A stretch of 64,000 nt of DNA from Flammulina velutipes (Eukaryota; Basidiomycota; Agaricomycetes; Agaricales; Physalacriaceae), in NCBI GenBank assembly GCA_011800155.1, contig CM022376.1, positions 1 through 64,000 on the forward strand, given 5' to 3'. The notes under the pieces were generated by a model. It saw only the letters and a list, made by a program, of their open reading frames with translations. It was not told the DNA's origin and made no database searches. A program made the translations under genes and the position numbers. Below, piece by piece: positions 1-9,154 of the stretch; positions within the stretch are counted from its first letter, which is position 1; every line of letters begins with the position of its first letter.

Positions 1-198
1 CTAACCCTAACCCTAACCCTAACCCCCCCTAACCCTAACCCTAACCCCCTAACCCTAACCCCCCCTAACCCTAACCCCTAACCCTAACCCCTAACCCTAA
101 CCCCCCCTAACCCTAACCCCCTAACCCTAACCCTAACCCCCCTAACCCTAACCCCCCTAACCCTAACCCTAACCCCCCTAACCCTAACCCCCTAACCC
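1..198. repeat. telomeric repeat tract, left chromosome end
   Basis: CCCTAA repeats run from base 1 with the C-rich strand 5' to 3', as expected at a left chromosome end. The tract is heterogeneous: one to three perfect CCCTAA units alternate with units carrying an expanded C run (four to seven C), so the G-strand reads TTAGGG mixed with TTAGGGG to TTAGGGGGGG. Repeats stop at about 198 and pass directly into unique sequence. Confidence 0.97.
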
Positions 199-445
199 AA
201 CAATTATATGGTATCGGGCATGAATTTATACCTGGTGGCATTGGTTAGCACTCTGGCGAAGGTAAGATAGATTTACTTACTACTCTCCATCCTGTTTCCC
301 TCCCGGAAGATTGCTACTGCCGATTGGATTCCCGTTTCCTCGTGTGGTTGCTTGAACGCCTTATTCACGACGGAGCGCCTGTGATCTGTCTCGCGGTCTG
401 TCCTGCGTAGGGGATAACTCGGTATACAGATCCCTTACTGCAGAG

Positions 446-472
446 TCGTCCCCCCGTAAGCCGGGAGGACAA
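446..472 (-). promoter_or_regulatory. leader hairpin, class III (orphan copy 1)
   Basis: On the plus strand the outer arms are GTCC/GGAC, followed by an unpaired C/A position, the inner stem CCC/GGG and the loop GTAAGCC. The loop is the same as in the copies at 508, 2,343 and 2,473. Here the innermost pair is a full C-G, whereas the other three copies have a C/A on this strand (a U.G wobble in minus-strand RNA). Confidence 0.55.
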
Positions 473-507
473 GTCGATGCAGGATGGTAGAGAGCATACC
501 CTACGCA

Positions 508-540
508 GAGTCGTCCCCCCGTAAGCCAGGAGGACGATTC
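508..540 (-). promoter_or_regulatory. leader hairpin, class III (orphan copy 2)
   Basis: Outer stem of about nine pairs (GAGTCGTCC against GGACGATTC, one wobble), then an unpaired C/A position, a CCC/AGG inner stem and loop GTAAGCC. It is followed at 563-570 by GATGGTGG. No downstream gene body remains on the telomere side. Confidence 0.6.
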
Positions 541-959
541 AATGCGGGGGTCGATTGTTGCTGATGGTGGTTCGTGTCAGACCACGTTTCGGAATATTCC
601 GTATTCGGACTTGACTGTTTTCAGCAAGTTCATTGTTTACGTTATTGAAAATACTATTCGTTACGGAGGATAATAGAATTTGTTGCCTCAGGCGCTCCTA
701 GTTATCCAAAGGCGCGCCGACTTGCGAAATAAAAAGGTGTTGTGATGATATAGACATACACACAGCCAGGCTCGAACGCAAGACTCGGCGATCTCGACAG
801 ACGAGGCTGCCATTGAACCAGCTGGGCATAATCTTAACGCTCGTGTTCGAGTTACAGCAGGTTCTATTGACTACATTTACACGGTGCTAAGATGACTACG
901 TCACGGGTCAGAAAACCCTACTGAATCTATCGTCTCGGGGGCGCCTGAGTTGTTTCATG

Positions 960-2093
960 TTAAGTGGGTGCATTTATAAACGTAGGAAACTTACTCGATG
1001 GAAGAAATTGCGAGATCGCCCAAATAGTGCGTTGCTTGAATACTCTCGAGTCAGCCTTCTGGGCCGTCTGCTTCTTCTCCTTCGGAGCAGGGGCCTTGGT
1101 ATTTGCGTCTGGTACAGCTACCGTTTCCACGCCATTCCGTATTTCACTCGTAACCTGAAGACGTCTGGGTTTGGGGAATGGTCGACGAACAAGAAAGTCG
1201 AGCGGTTTGACGTTGGATTGGCGAGTGATTTTGCGGCGTCTTCGCTTAATGGGAGGTTCTGGAGAAGGAGGAAGGAATCCGGCTGGGAGGGTAAACGTGC
1301 GGTCTAGAATACTCGTCCATTTTCTTTTGGGTGTCTTTTTTTGGTCGTACGGGGGATTCAAGGGTTCAGGTACTACGTCGTATCGAGCGGGAGATTTATT
1401 ATCGGTCGTGATAGACGATGAGGACTGCCGGGACAAGTTGGCTGGGCGTGGCGAGCATAGATTCTGGAACTCGTCGAATCCTTCAGGAATGCAAAAGGTC
1501 ACTGTAGGCGGTGAAGCGAAGGGATATGGCTCGAATGGCGGGAATTGGTTCGGGGAGCAAGGAGGCGAGGAATATGTTACAACGTTTTCTTTCGGGCCTG
1601 GGATGCGATAGAGAGCGGGTTTGGAGGTCGATGCGTATGGCTGGCTGGAACGGATTGCGGAAATTTCAATTAGACATGCTTCCTTGTCTGGTTCGGGGGT
1701 TGGACTTTGACGACGCGTATCTTGCGTATATGCGTGGACTTCTTCTTCTTCTTCTCTTTCCTGGTGAGCCGGACTGCTCGTTGCCTCAACCCAGATGACC
1801 GTCTCAGAATCAGAGGCACCTTTCCTATCGTCAAGGAGGAGCGCAAGAGGCGGTACGGTGTGTCTCCTGCGTAAAATTGGGGTTCGGCGAGGCGTAGCTT
1901 CCACGATCGCCAAATCCTCTTTGGATGCCTTCACCCGGGCTTCTTCAGAGTCTGGTACAGGCGTGTGGAAACCCCTTCTCCTGATGTTGGCCTGCGCAAC
2001 TTCGTCGAGATATGATCTGCCATAGTAAAGAGCGTGAAATTTGGACAACGGCGAAGAAGGCTGCCATGACTCGTAGTCATCGTCTGAGGACAT
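960..2093 (-). CDS. hypothetical disordered basic/acidic protein, 377 aa
   Basis: Single-exon reading frame with ATG at 2,093; TATAATA-like sequence lies near 2,196-2,202. I recognise no domain. The protein begins with an acidic stretch (MSSDDDYES), has an EREEEEE run near residue 113, is rich in Pro and Ser, and carries strongly basic clusters: TPKRKW and IKRRRRKITR in the last third, followed by RRPFPKPRR. The basic clusters resemble nuclear localisation signals, so a nuclear location is an inference. It is the most telomere-proximal complete gene. Two class III hairpins and an initiator-like element lie 250-500 bp upstream of the ATG. The function is unknown; a multi-exon model cannot be excluded. 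Confidence 0.6.
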   Translation of the reverse strand: MSSDDDYESWQPSSPLSKFHALYYGRSYLDEVAQANIRRRGFHTPVPDSEEARVKASKEDLAIVEATPRRTPILRRRHTVPPLALLLDDRKGASDSETVIWVEATSSPAHQEREEEEEVHAYTQDTRRQSPTPEPDKEACLIEISAIRSSQPYASTSKPALYRIPGPKENVVTYSSPPCSPNQFPPFEPYPFASPPTVTFCIPEGFDEFQNLCSPRPANLSRQSSSSITTDNKSPARYDVVPEPLNPPYDQKKTPKRKWTSILDRTFTLPAGFLPPSPEPPIKRRRRKITRQSNVKPLDFLVRRPFPKPRRLQVTSEIRNGVETVAVPDANTKAPAPKEKKQTAQKADSRVFKQRTIWAISQFLPSSKFPTFINAPT

Positions 2094-2342
2094 GATAGCG
2101 AGCTGATGAGACTGAGTATTGGTTAGGCGGGCAAGCAGATTAGGATATTGCGACTACTCACAGATGGCGTACGTCCTGCGTTGAAATAAATAGTATTATA
2201 TGCGAGACTTTTCAAGACGTTCCACCGTGGATTCGTAGAAGGACTAGAATGAGCGTAGTAGCAGTGAAATGCCCAACAGGTTGGTCGTCGTCGCTGCCAG
2301 TGTCGGCGAGAAGGATTCGATGGTTATATGCGTCTACTCTCA

Positions 2343-2375
2343 GAGCCGTTCTTCCGTAAGCCAGATGAACGACTC
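2343..2375 (-). promoter_or_regulatory. leader hairpin, class III
   Basis: Outer arms CGTTC/GAACG with a further GAG/CTC closing pair beyond one mismatch, a T/T mismatch, inner stem TCC/AGA and loop GTAAGCC. The inner first pair is T-A here and C-G in the copies at 508 and 2,473, a compensatory change. It lies about 250 bp upstream of the ATG at 2,093. Confidence 0.65.
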
Positions 2376-2472
2376 AAATGAGTGTAGAGGCAACCAAATC
2401 GCCCTAGAGCTTCGTCGTCGTCGTCGTCGTTGGCGGTGCGGACTTGCACGTCTTGATATGCGTCAACTCTCA

Positions 2473-2505
2473 GAATCGTTCTCCCGTAAGCCAGGTGAAC
2501 GATTC
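2473..2505 (-). promoter_or_regulatory. leader hairpin, class III
   Basis: Nine uninterrupted outer pairs (GAATCGTTC against GAACGATTC), a T/T mismatch, inner CCC/AGG and loop GTAAGCC. Compared with the copy at 508-540, outer TCC/GGA is replaced by TTC/GAA, a double compensatory change. GATGGTGG follows at 2,595. Confidence 0.7.
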
Positions 2506-3023
2506 AAATGAGAGTGAAAGGGAGATAATCGTCCGGGAACGTCGTCGTCGTCGTCGTCGTCGTCTTCGTCGTCGTCTTCGTATTCGTCGGTACTGATGGT
2601 GGTTAGAAGACAAGAGTGTTGTGCGGAGTATTCAGCTGCAAGTCCTTTCGGCAAATGCCGGTGGCCAAAGGAAAACTCCAACGCAAGCTGCGTTGGCACT
2701 GAGTTGACTGTGCGACGGCGCTGGTGTAATCGTTGCTATTCTATACATAAAGGTTGCGATCCACGGTCTTTTCTACACGCATTTATGGGCTTCATTCTTC
2801 CTCTCCCTCCGCTCCTTCTTCTTCCTCTTATTATTCTTCTTGCCCATTCCTAGCATTCGATAATTTCCTATTCATGCTACGCTTTGACGTTGAATACAGC
2901 TATTCTATGGACCTATACATGCAATACAGAAGGTTATTCGAAGGATATGGGTATGATCTAAACTAGGTGTCGGCGGAGTGCGCTGAAGACCGATAAAAAA
3001 CGTACAACGTGTGGACGTTACTG

Positions 3024-3705
3024 TCATTCCATGTCCATCCACTCCTTGGCGTCCTCGATCTCAGAGGCAACGCAATCGCCGAATGCTGTAACGTCTGCAT
3101 CGTCAAAGATATCAGAGCTCCTACTGTTGTCGAACGCGGTTGTGTCGACGTCGTCGAAGATGTCGGAGCTATTTTCGCCCCCAAAGACACTCGCATCGAT
3201 GACACCCAACATCTCCCACTCCGGCTGGTCAACAGCACCACCCTCTGACGCCTCGAAGATCGCGCTATCCGTGATAGGTGCAAATTCCGAGGCATCCAAC
3301 TCTGCACCATGGGATGCGTTGAAGTCGATTGGTCCTAGATGCATGACTCGACGGAAAAGCGCTTTGGAAGGGCGTGGAATGGTGGGAAGATCGTCCTCTG
3401 TGTCCTGGTCAGAGCCGACGTAGAGTATGGTGGACGCCTTTTGGAAAGAACACGCATACATCTCTGCTTGAGACACCTGCTGAGTGGCGCTGGAAGATGT
3501 GGCGACAGACAAGGCAGAGTATGGAGACTGGTGAGGTAGGGATAGCCTCTCGTGCAATACATGACGACTCGAGGTCGACGGCTGGTCGACGGCGCTGGTG
3601 GTGAGGGAGCATGATCGTGCATACGGACGGTGGCGTCTGGCACGCCGGTTTTCCGCGACGGTACCGTTGACGGGAGCTTGGGACGCGTTATTGGCTTGAG
3701 GCATT
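3024..3705 (-). CDS. small acidic protein with duplicated SSDIFDD motif, about 226 aa
   Basis: The open frame extends to an ATG at 3,809, but a strong TATA box on the same strand (TATATAAG, 3,769-3,776) lies between that ATG and the next one at 3,705, 64 bp beyond the box. I therefore prefer the start at 3,705 (MPQANNASQ). The N-terminal third is basic and Ser/Ala rich. The C-terminal half is acidic, with two near-identical tandem motifs, SSDIFDDVDTTAF and SSDIFDDADVTAF, ending in KEWMDME. Alternating acidic and bulky hydrophobic residues are typical of acidic transactivation domains and also of generic short binding motifs. No DNA-binding domain is visible. Function unknown. Confidence 0.6.
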
Positions 3706-3768
3706 CGCTGCTGCGGACTGGATAAGGTGGGGGGGAAAGGAAGAAAGGCGATTGCGCTTTTGTGGGCG

Positions 3769-3776
3769 CTTATATA
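3769..3776 (-). promoter_or_regulatory. TATA box
   Basis: Minus-strand TATATAAG, 64 bp upstream of the ATG at 3,705. It argues against the more upstream ATG at 3,809. Confidence 0.6.
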
Positions 3777-3938
3777 CGTCTGGGATCCTCGATCAAGAAT
3801 TATCGACATCGCGTCATCGAAAACATATTACAATTTCCTAATAAAATTACATTGCTGGTTTTTCTAAACATTGTTCGTGTAGACCTGGCGTATTAAAGCG
3901 ACGTAGCGAAGGTATTTATGCAGGCTGCGCTACACGAG

Positions 3939-4643
3939 CTACACGGGCAGCTCGATGGGCTTGAAATTGCCCCAGCTGCTCTCATCTGCCCACGTCCACG
4001 ACTCTTGTCCATACGACCCGTCCGTGTTTGGTTCTTCAGTCCAGCCACGAACTCCTGTCCAGACGATCTCTGGTGCTGTCGGTGCGGTGGCATCTGCCTG
4101 AAGCGTGGATACTGAAGGGATGTCTGCCCAGAATTCAGTGTATGCGTCGTTGTCGTCGTCAAGAGCGACACATGTGTCGTGGGTAGGGGATGATGGATCG
4201 TGGAAGGGGGCAAATTCGTCGCTGTCTGCGGCCTGTTCGACTGCTGGCTGAGGAGACGATAGTTCTGGAAACGGAGAGAACTGAGCCCAAAGGGCGTCGT
4301 CAGAGTCCGTGTCGGGCTGCACTTTTTTGCCTGACGCGTCTGGGTCACTCATAGGCTGGGGAAGAGGGGGCGGGGGCGGGCGACGGGCAAGAAGGCGCGT
4401 CTTCTTGCGCTGGGGCGACTCGACCTCGGTAGAGAAACCGCCTGGAGCATCACTGCGAGTATCGCCTATATTGTTGTCCTCCTGCTCCCGATCCGATATA
4501 GTTCGCTTTGGATGCATGTCGTCTCCTGCTGGTTTGCGGCGGCTGGCGATAATCGAACCAATAACTCGTGAGCCGAGTGATTGGTCGAGTCTCGGATCGT
4601 GTAAATCGCGCGTATGTTCGCTTGTCGACGTCGTCTGCTGCAT
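3939..4643 (-). CDS. small acidic Trp/Phe-rich protein, up to 234 aa
   Basis: ATG at 4,643 lies only 5 bp from the initiator-like element at 4,648-4,655, and a hairpin (4,557-4,585) falls inside the first 30 codons. Initiation at the next ATG (4,517, MHPKRTISDR) is therefore a real alternative and would place the hairpin in the leader. A proline run and a basic patch (PQRKKTRLLARRPPPPP) precede a long acidic region with spaced aromatic residues (DDALWAQFSPF, DEFAPFHDP, DAYTEFWADIP, ESWTWADESSWGNF). The composition resembles the 226-aa neighbour and the 332-aa protein at 11,814. No known domain. The function is unknown; an acidic activator-like or binding-motif role is inference. Confidence 0.6.
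   Translation of the reverse strand: MQQTTSTSEHTRDLHDPRLDQSLGSRVIGSIIASRRKPAGDDMHPKRTISDREQEDNNIGDTRSDAPGGFSTEVESPQRKKTRLLARRPPPPPLPQPMSDPDASGKKVQPDTDSDDALWAQFSPFPELSSPQPAVEQAADSDEFAPFHDPSSPTHDTCVALDDDNDAYTEFWADIPSVSTLQADATAPTAPEIVWTGVRGWTEEPNTDGSYGQESWTWADESSWGNFKPIELPV
4557..4585 (-). promoter_or_regulatory. leader-type hairpin, separate loop class
   Basis: Plus strand: outer arms ACCAAT/ATTGGT, an A/G mismatch, inner arms ACTCG/CGAGT and loop TGAGC. The outer stem, single mismatch and inner stem design matches the other leader hairpins, but the loop differs. It lies 64-91 bp downstream of the initiator-like GATGGTGG (4,648), the same order as elsewhere. Confidence 0.5.
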
Positions 4644-4848
4644 TGGCGATGGTGGTGGTTTGAAGAGAAGAGTGGTGTGCGGTGAATATGACCGTTTTCG
4701 GTACGTTCCCTTTTGGGAGTGTCGATCATCCGCGCTTAGGGGCTAGTCAAGATATGTACATTTAGTAGTTACTATCATACATGGGTAATTCTACCGCTTT
4801 GTGAAATATGCTCGTGTGCAACCTGTTCCCGATTCTCATAAACCTCGC

Positions 4849-7721
4849 CTACTTACGCTCTGGGCCTTGGAGGAGCCAATGCCAGTTGTCTTCCACCTTC
4901 TGGATGCACTGGCGAAGACGTCGTTGGAATTTAATCTCATTCTCCCATTGAGATGGAGTAAACCAGGTGATGACGCCCAATTCCAACTGCGCTAGTCGAC
5001 GTTGATAGTATTCCTCAGCGTCTACACTCCAAAACGGGGTGTAGAGCCCGGAGACGTTTTTGACACCGTGGAGGTAGAACTTGTTCGCTCGTGGCCAGAA
5101 AGAATACTGGCTGAAGTGTGATTCCGCGCTTCTCTCTGCGTTACATTAGTTTGTTAACCCTGTAAGCCAAAATGAATTACTTACGGACAACATTAAAAGC
5201 GCCACACATAATTCCTTCCTCCTCCTGAGATAGGCATATCTGGAAGAATTTCTCGCCAGTGTCGACATGGAACGAGACGTCGTTGTCGTTTGGCTGGATT
5301 GGTGGTCCATCAAGGGTTATATCTCCCATGACGAAACGCCTCGCAACTCTGGCCACAAACCCCCCGTAAATAAGTGCTAGCGCGCCGCGGGGAGTCTCAA
5401 TGAAGCTGGACACTTTGTCCTCGTAGTCCTTCCAATCCACCTTTTCTGGTTTATACTGTTTCGGCCTCTTCCCAATTGCTGTTCGATAGGTGATATCCCT
5501 TCTCGGGCGCTTCGTTCTTGGCATGCGTCGAACTGGCACTGTCGCAGCTGTGGAGCGTTTCTTTTCCTCTTTCACATCTGGACGCCTGTCGAGAACAAAC
5601 CACGAAAATGTTATCCCGACCATCGCAAGATTTCGTGCGAGATCAGCTATGCTGGGGCCCCATTGATCTCCATGCTGGAGGGCTGCAACGAGACCCAGGG
5701 TGCTATCCAGCGCAATTTCGAACGGAACCTCATAGGGCTGGGAGTATTTTGGCCGAAGAAGCGCCCAAGAGCGTAGCGAGCCTTTGACGAATCGATACTC
5801 GAAAACGTTGCTGTAACGAAAGTCGACGTACGCCAGCATCATATCAGCAGCTTCGTGGTGGAAAAATGCGGAAAGTCGTTGTTTGAAGCCATCGGAAATG
5901 AGACTGGCGTCGTGTAGATAGTTGGTGTATCCAAGAGCGGTCAGAATACGATGGATGGGGATGCATTGTCCGCGAGGATTAGGGAGAATCAAGGTTGTGT
6001 CGTCAAAGTACCCATAGAACATGAGCGCGATTTGACGTAAGGCGTCCTCGTCAAGGCTGGTGACGGGTACATGTGCCTCCGTGGTGAGGCCCAAGTTGAC
6101 GTCGTCTAAGAAGTGTATGGCTTCCTTCCCCAGAGACTCGTTGTTGCCTACGTCTGGAAGAAGACCTTGGCCTCCTTCCAGCCCCATGTCCGACTCAAAG
6201 ACAGGTCGCGGATCTTCGCCTAGAGCGCGGTCAAGATCTTGAGGAGTGGGATTGGTGGGAAGCGGATGGAAGGGGTTATAGATGTCCCATTCGTCTCTAA
6301 ATCCATCGTAGTGGACGAATTTTCGAGGCCAGTGGGTACATTCTTGGTACTGCGCCTTAGTTAGACGCCTACGGGTGTAGCATCCGGTGTGGTACTCGTA
6401 ATCCCACTCGTAAACTTTGACGTTGCTACGCTTCGGCGGATACCCTTTCTCCTGAGCGTTCTTCTCTTTCTGCATCCTGATACCTCGTTGTTTTGTCGTC
6501 TCGTCTTTCTCCCATTGTAAAGCTTGATGCTTCCTCCTCATCTTGAATTCCTCGAAAGTTTCCCCTGGTTTCTGCCCGCTCTTTTCCTCGGGAATATGGT
6601 CCTGTAACTGTGGTGTCGCTGGGCGTTCGGGTTGTTGGATGGCAGTAGAGCCCACGGATGCACTTGACGCAGAATTGGAAACGCCCAGGTCCAATCGTAT
6701 AGCGTGGGTACCAGTGGGAGGGTGGACAGAGGATGAATCGGATTCGTTAATTTGTGCGCGGTGCCATTTCCGGAGTGTCAAGAGGTCCTGTAAGCTTGCA
6801 TAGAAATGGCGGTAAGGCCCGTGGATTCTGGGTTCGTACGAGACGACCTGCTGGATGTCTCCCCATGCGACATGTACGGTCACGTCAAAGTGCGCCATAA
6901 TGAAGTCCAGCATCGGTAACGATTCCGGTGCCCAGGTCTGTGCTTCTGCTACGCCGCCAACCATCCTGACTTCCTCGTCGCAGACGTCGCTATATTGTAT
7001 ACGGGATAGCCAGGAAGGGTGCAGGTCTGTTGTCTGTGTCACCATCTCCACCCAATCCCAGTCTGCGAGCACTTCCGCCCGTGCGATATGATATGTTACG
7101 AGCGCAATTAGCGGCAAGAACGCGTTCCTTGCCAGCAGCAATTGTTCCTGCGCCACGTCGAAGCTTGCGAAATGCCCGGTGTAGCAATATTGGCTTGGCC
7201 ATGGCCATGTACATAGAGACGCCGGTGGATCTCCATCTAACCCTTTCAACAAATCCTCCAGCTTTTTCCAGAGGGTCCGTAGATTGGCCTCCAGTGTCTG
7301 CCAGGAGTATTTTTTTCCGTAGTCTAGTTGCCAGACCACACGGGAAGAGCAGTCCGACCTCGACTTGTAGACGCGTATTCCTTCCACGGGGAATTTGCCT
7401 GGCGAGTGGTTGAGCGTTTGGAACGGTTGTTGGTCGAAATTAGGTTGGAAAGGGACGAGGAAAAGGTAGAAATTCGAGGGGTTGATGACACGCTGCATCT
7501 GTAGAGATTTCAGGATGGTATTGTCGTGTAGATCCAGCACGCCAGAGACCGGGATTGCGGAGATTACATCGTCGCGTGGTGAGATGAAGACATCTCGGTT
7601 TACAATGGAGACGGAGTGTATATCGTGTTCGATTGTGCGCTATCAGAAGGCGTTAGTGAAATCTTTGACCGAAATTAAGATGATCTACCTTGACGAGCTT
7701 CCAGCTTTGGATGGAGGACAT
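4849..7721 (-). CDS. large subtelomeric family protein, 924 aa (intact member)
   Basis: I infer three exons: 7,689-7,721 (MSSIQSWKLVK), 5,185-7,639 and 4,849-5,135. The introns are 49 bp each with GT..AG ends, and the joined frame is exactly 925 codons including the stop. A GTAAGT at the stop codon could instead be a further donor site. No known domain is recognised. Landmarks: WPWPSQY near residue 157, a long helical N-terminal block with DFIMAHFDVTVHVAWGD, a Pro/Ser linker, PGETFEEFKMRR near 369 starting a charged helix, KVYEW near 420 and a C-terminal GIMCGAF block. These landmarks and both intron positions recur in the gene at 22,170-25,056, so this is a real family and not a chance frame. 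Function unknown; no catalytic motif is seen. Confidence 0.82.
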
Positions 7722-7764
7722 TCTCCGACGCGATTCAGGACGCGTTCTTAACCGTGCACGGGCG

Positions 7765-7799
7765 TTTATGAATTCCTCAAAACCGAGAGATTCTATAAA
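7765..7799 (-). promoter_or_regulatory. leader hairpin, class II
   Basis: Plus strand: loop AAAACC, inner stem CTC/GAG, an imperfect pair of positions, then GAAT/ATTC-type pairs and, beyond one bulged T, TTTAT/ATAAA. The loop and inner stem are identical to those at 7,826 and 8,849, while the outer stems are different. Confidence 0.6.
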
Positions 7800-7825
7800 T
7801 GCGCGAGACTGACAACAGGATGCAG

Positions 7826-7849
7826 TGTCACCTCAAAACCGAGGTGACA
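7826..7849 (-). promoter_or_regulatory. leader hairpin, class II
   Basis: Plus strand: outer TGTCA/TGACA, a paired C-G middle position, inner CTC/GAG and loop AAAACC. Nine uninterrupted pairs. Same 5+1+3+6+3+1+5 geometry as the class I hairpins. It lies 105 bp upstream of the ATG at 7,721. Confidence 0.7.
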
Positions 7850-8048
7850 GTGTCGATGCTGATGTTGGTTGAAGGCTGAAGTGATCGCTCGGATGAAAAT
7901 AACGGACCGAAACGAACCGACTTGCCGCACGTTTACGAACACTAAAGTTGTTGTACATATACACTTTTAAAATACAATTGATTATGACCCTACGTCTTTT
8001 CTAATACTAAGCGACAGTCCCTTCCGAGTTGAATTATGCGATTACTAT

Positions 8049-8684
8049 CTACGTGCTGTCGTTGCTGTTGTTATGCGCCTCCTCCTCGCCCTGCTCCTCC
8101 TCAGATGAGACCGATGTATCTCCATTGTACTGATCTTCGTCGCTCTCGTAGGCATAGGCGGGATAGTAGTACCCGTTGTTGGGAAAACTCTTCCATATTC
8201 TCCTGGCGTTTTGGCGGTCCTCAGCCTCTGCGAGTATATTGCCGATAGATTCCTCATCAGAGGGGTACCCCTCACTGGCGAGCATCATGAGCCTGTAAGC
8301 CCTTTCCATTTGTTCGCACTCGAGGTCCGACATCTCTTGAGGTGGCTCTGGCGCGTTGAGTTCGTTATCGCGGAGCGCCTGCTGGTCGGCTTCCACTTCC
8401 CGAAGGAAGAGTTCTTCATAGTCTACCGGGCGCTGGGGGAGCATCTGGAGTTGGGAGGAGTTACGGTGGATCCACTGTCCAGAGTACGGAACTGTGTTTA
8501 TGATTTGCCTGCGTAACTCCTCCGGATGCAGGCAGAGTGGTGGACATTGCCATTCCTGCTGCTTGATGGGAGGGCCATTGATGGAGATGTCGTCTAAGAG
8601 AATCCATTCCCCCGTCCGACTGCATTTCCCATACACCTGCCCCTGCTTCGCGATGTCCTTGAAGATTTCTGACGGTCTAGCCAT
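8049..8684 (-). CDS. hypothetical acidic protein, 211 aa
   Basis: Start chosen at the ATG at 8,684 (MARPSEIFKDIAKQG). The open frame continues upstream through a simple 17-20-bp repeat and a class II hairpin, which look like leader and not coding sequence. The N-terminal third is compact (GEWILLDDISINGPPIKQ, CPPLCLHPEELRRQI). The C-terminal half is Glu-rich, ending in an SSEEEQGEEEAH stretch. The DDISINGPPI segment resembles a C-terminal segment of the large family (GDITLDGPPI at 4,849-7,721 and ADVLIQGPP at 22,170-25,056), so a distant link is possible but weak. No catalytic motif. Function unknown. Confidence 0.6.
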   Translation of the reverse strand: MARPSEIFKDIAKQGQVYGKCSRTGEWILLDDISINGPPIKQQEWQCPPLCLHPEELRRQIINTVPYSGQWIHRNSSQLQMLPQRPVDYEELFLREVEADQQALRDNELNAPEPPQEMSDLECEQMERAYRLMMLASEGYPSDEESIGNILAEAEDRQNARRIWKSFPNNGYYYPAYAYESDEDQYNGDTSVSSEEEQGEEEAHNNSNDST

Positions 8685-8704
8685 ATCAGTTGAGAAGAGA
8701 ATGT

Positions 8705-8830
8705 TTGCTGGCGAGACGACGAGTGGTGAGACGCGACAACGGGTGGTGAGACACGACGAGTGGTGAGACACGACGAGTAGTGAAACACGACGACGAGTTT
8801 GTAAGACGCGACGACGGTGAACGCGATAAG
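8705..8830. repeat. short tandem repeat in leader, 17-20-bp units
   Basis: Five to six imperfect copies of a GTGGTGAGACACGACGA-like unit precede the ATG at 8,684. The copies closest to the gene are the most alike and the distal ones decay. Confidence 0.7.
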
Positions 8831-8848
8831 ATACGACCGTGGCGCAGA

Positions 8849-8876
8849 GTGAATCTCTCAAAACCGAGATATTCAC
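8849..8876 (-). promoter_or_regulatory. leader hairpin, class II
   Basis: Plus strand: outer GTGAAT/ATTCAC, one C/T mismatch, then TCTC/GAGA and loop AAAACC. Loop as at 7,765 and 7,826 with an unrelated outer stem. Followed by an initiator-like GATCGTGGTGG at 8,903. Confidence 0.68.
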
Positions 8877-9154
8877 AGGGCGGGGGCAATTGTTGAAGGA
8901 GCGATCGTGGTGGTAAGACGACAACCAGTGACGGAAGCGATCATGAGGTAGCGTAAGTTTCTTCGTTCCAAAAGCGGACGAGTACAAAAAGGAACATATA
9001 AGTATGGCCATACTTGGTAAGATTACACGTCTGGGGGGCTATTTGGCCGTTTGACCAACGACTATGCGTGTAAAGGAAATGTATTTGGGAGTACAACGAA
9101 AACTACGATATATAGAATTGCGGAGCGTCCATTTTCGCTTTTTTCGCTAGGCGA

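Larger units (their letters stand above)
199..959. other. telomere-proximal non-coding stretch with orphan leader elements
   Basis: I see no supportable gene here. The stretch holds two class III hairpins (446-472 and 508-540) and a GATGGTGG initiator-like element (563-570), in the same order and orientation as in the leader of the gene starting at 2,093. No coding body follows toward the telomere. This looks like the 5' end of a minus-strand gene whose body was lost at the chromosome end. A degenerate tRNA-like segment at about 772-835 is not convincing. Confidence 0.6.
2094..3023. other. intergenic leader region with hairpins and CGT microsatellites
   Basis: No supportable gene. From left to right it contains the hairpin at 2,343-2,375, a (CGT)n tract at about 2,409-2,432, the hairpin at 2,473-2,505, a longer (CGT)n tract at about 2,541-2,590, the initiator-like GATGGTGG at 2,595-2,602, and two small perfect hairpins: CGGCA AA TGCCG at 2,649-2,660 and CCAACGCA AGC TGCGTTGG at 2,678-2,696. 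The remaining 300 bp show nothing recognisable. Confidence 0.6.
7722..8048. other. intergenic leader of the 924-aa gene
   Basis: No gene. It contains two class II hairpins (7,765-7,799 and 7,826-7,849) and a diverged initiator-like GATGTTGG at 7,861-7,868. The AT-rich stretch near 7,950-8,000 probably belongs to the 3' flank of the gene at 8,049. Confidence 0.6.

Noticed and set aside
772..835. tRNA or tRNA-derived SINE on the minus strand
   Set aside because: Box A-like (TGCCCAGCTGG) and box B-like (GTTCGAGCC) sequences are present, but the T-arm and acceptor stem do not pair. At most a relic.
957..2025. Plus-strand frames opposite the 377-aa gene
   Set aside because: Antisense shadows; the minus-strand frame is longer and begins with a good ATG below a TATA-like element.
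2463..2699. Acidic 78-codon frame on the minus strand
   Set aside because: It has no ATG, its Asp run comes from a CGT microsatellite, and it spans the hairpin and initiator-like element of a gene leader.
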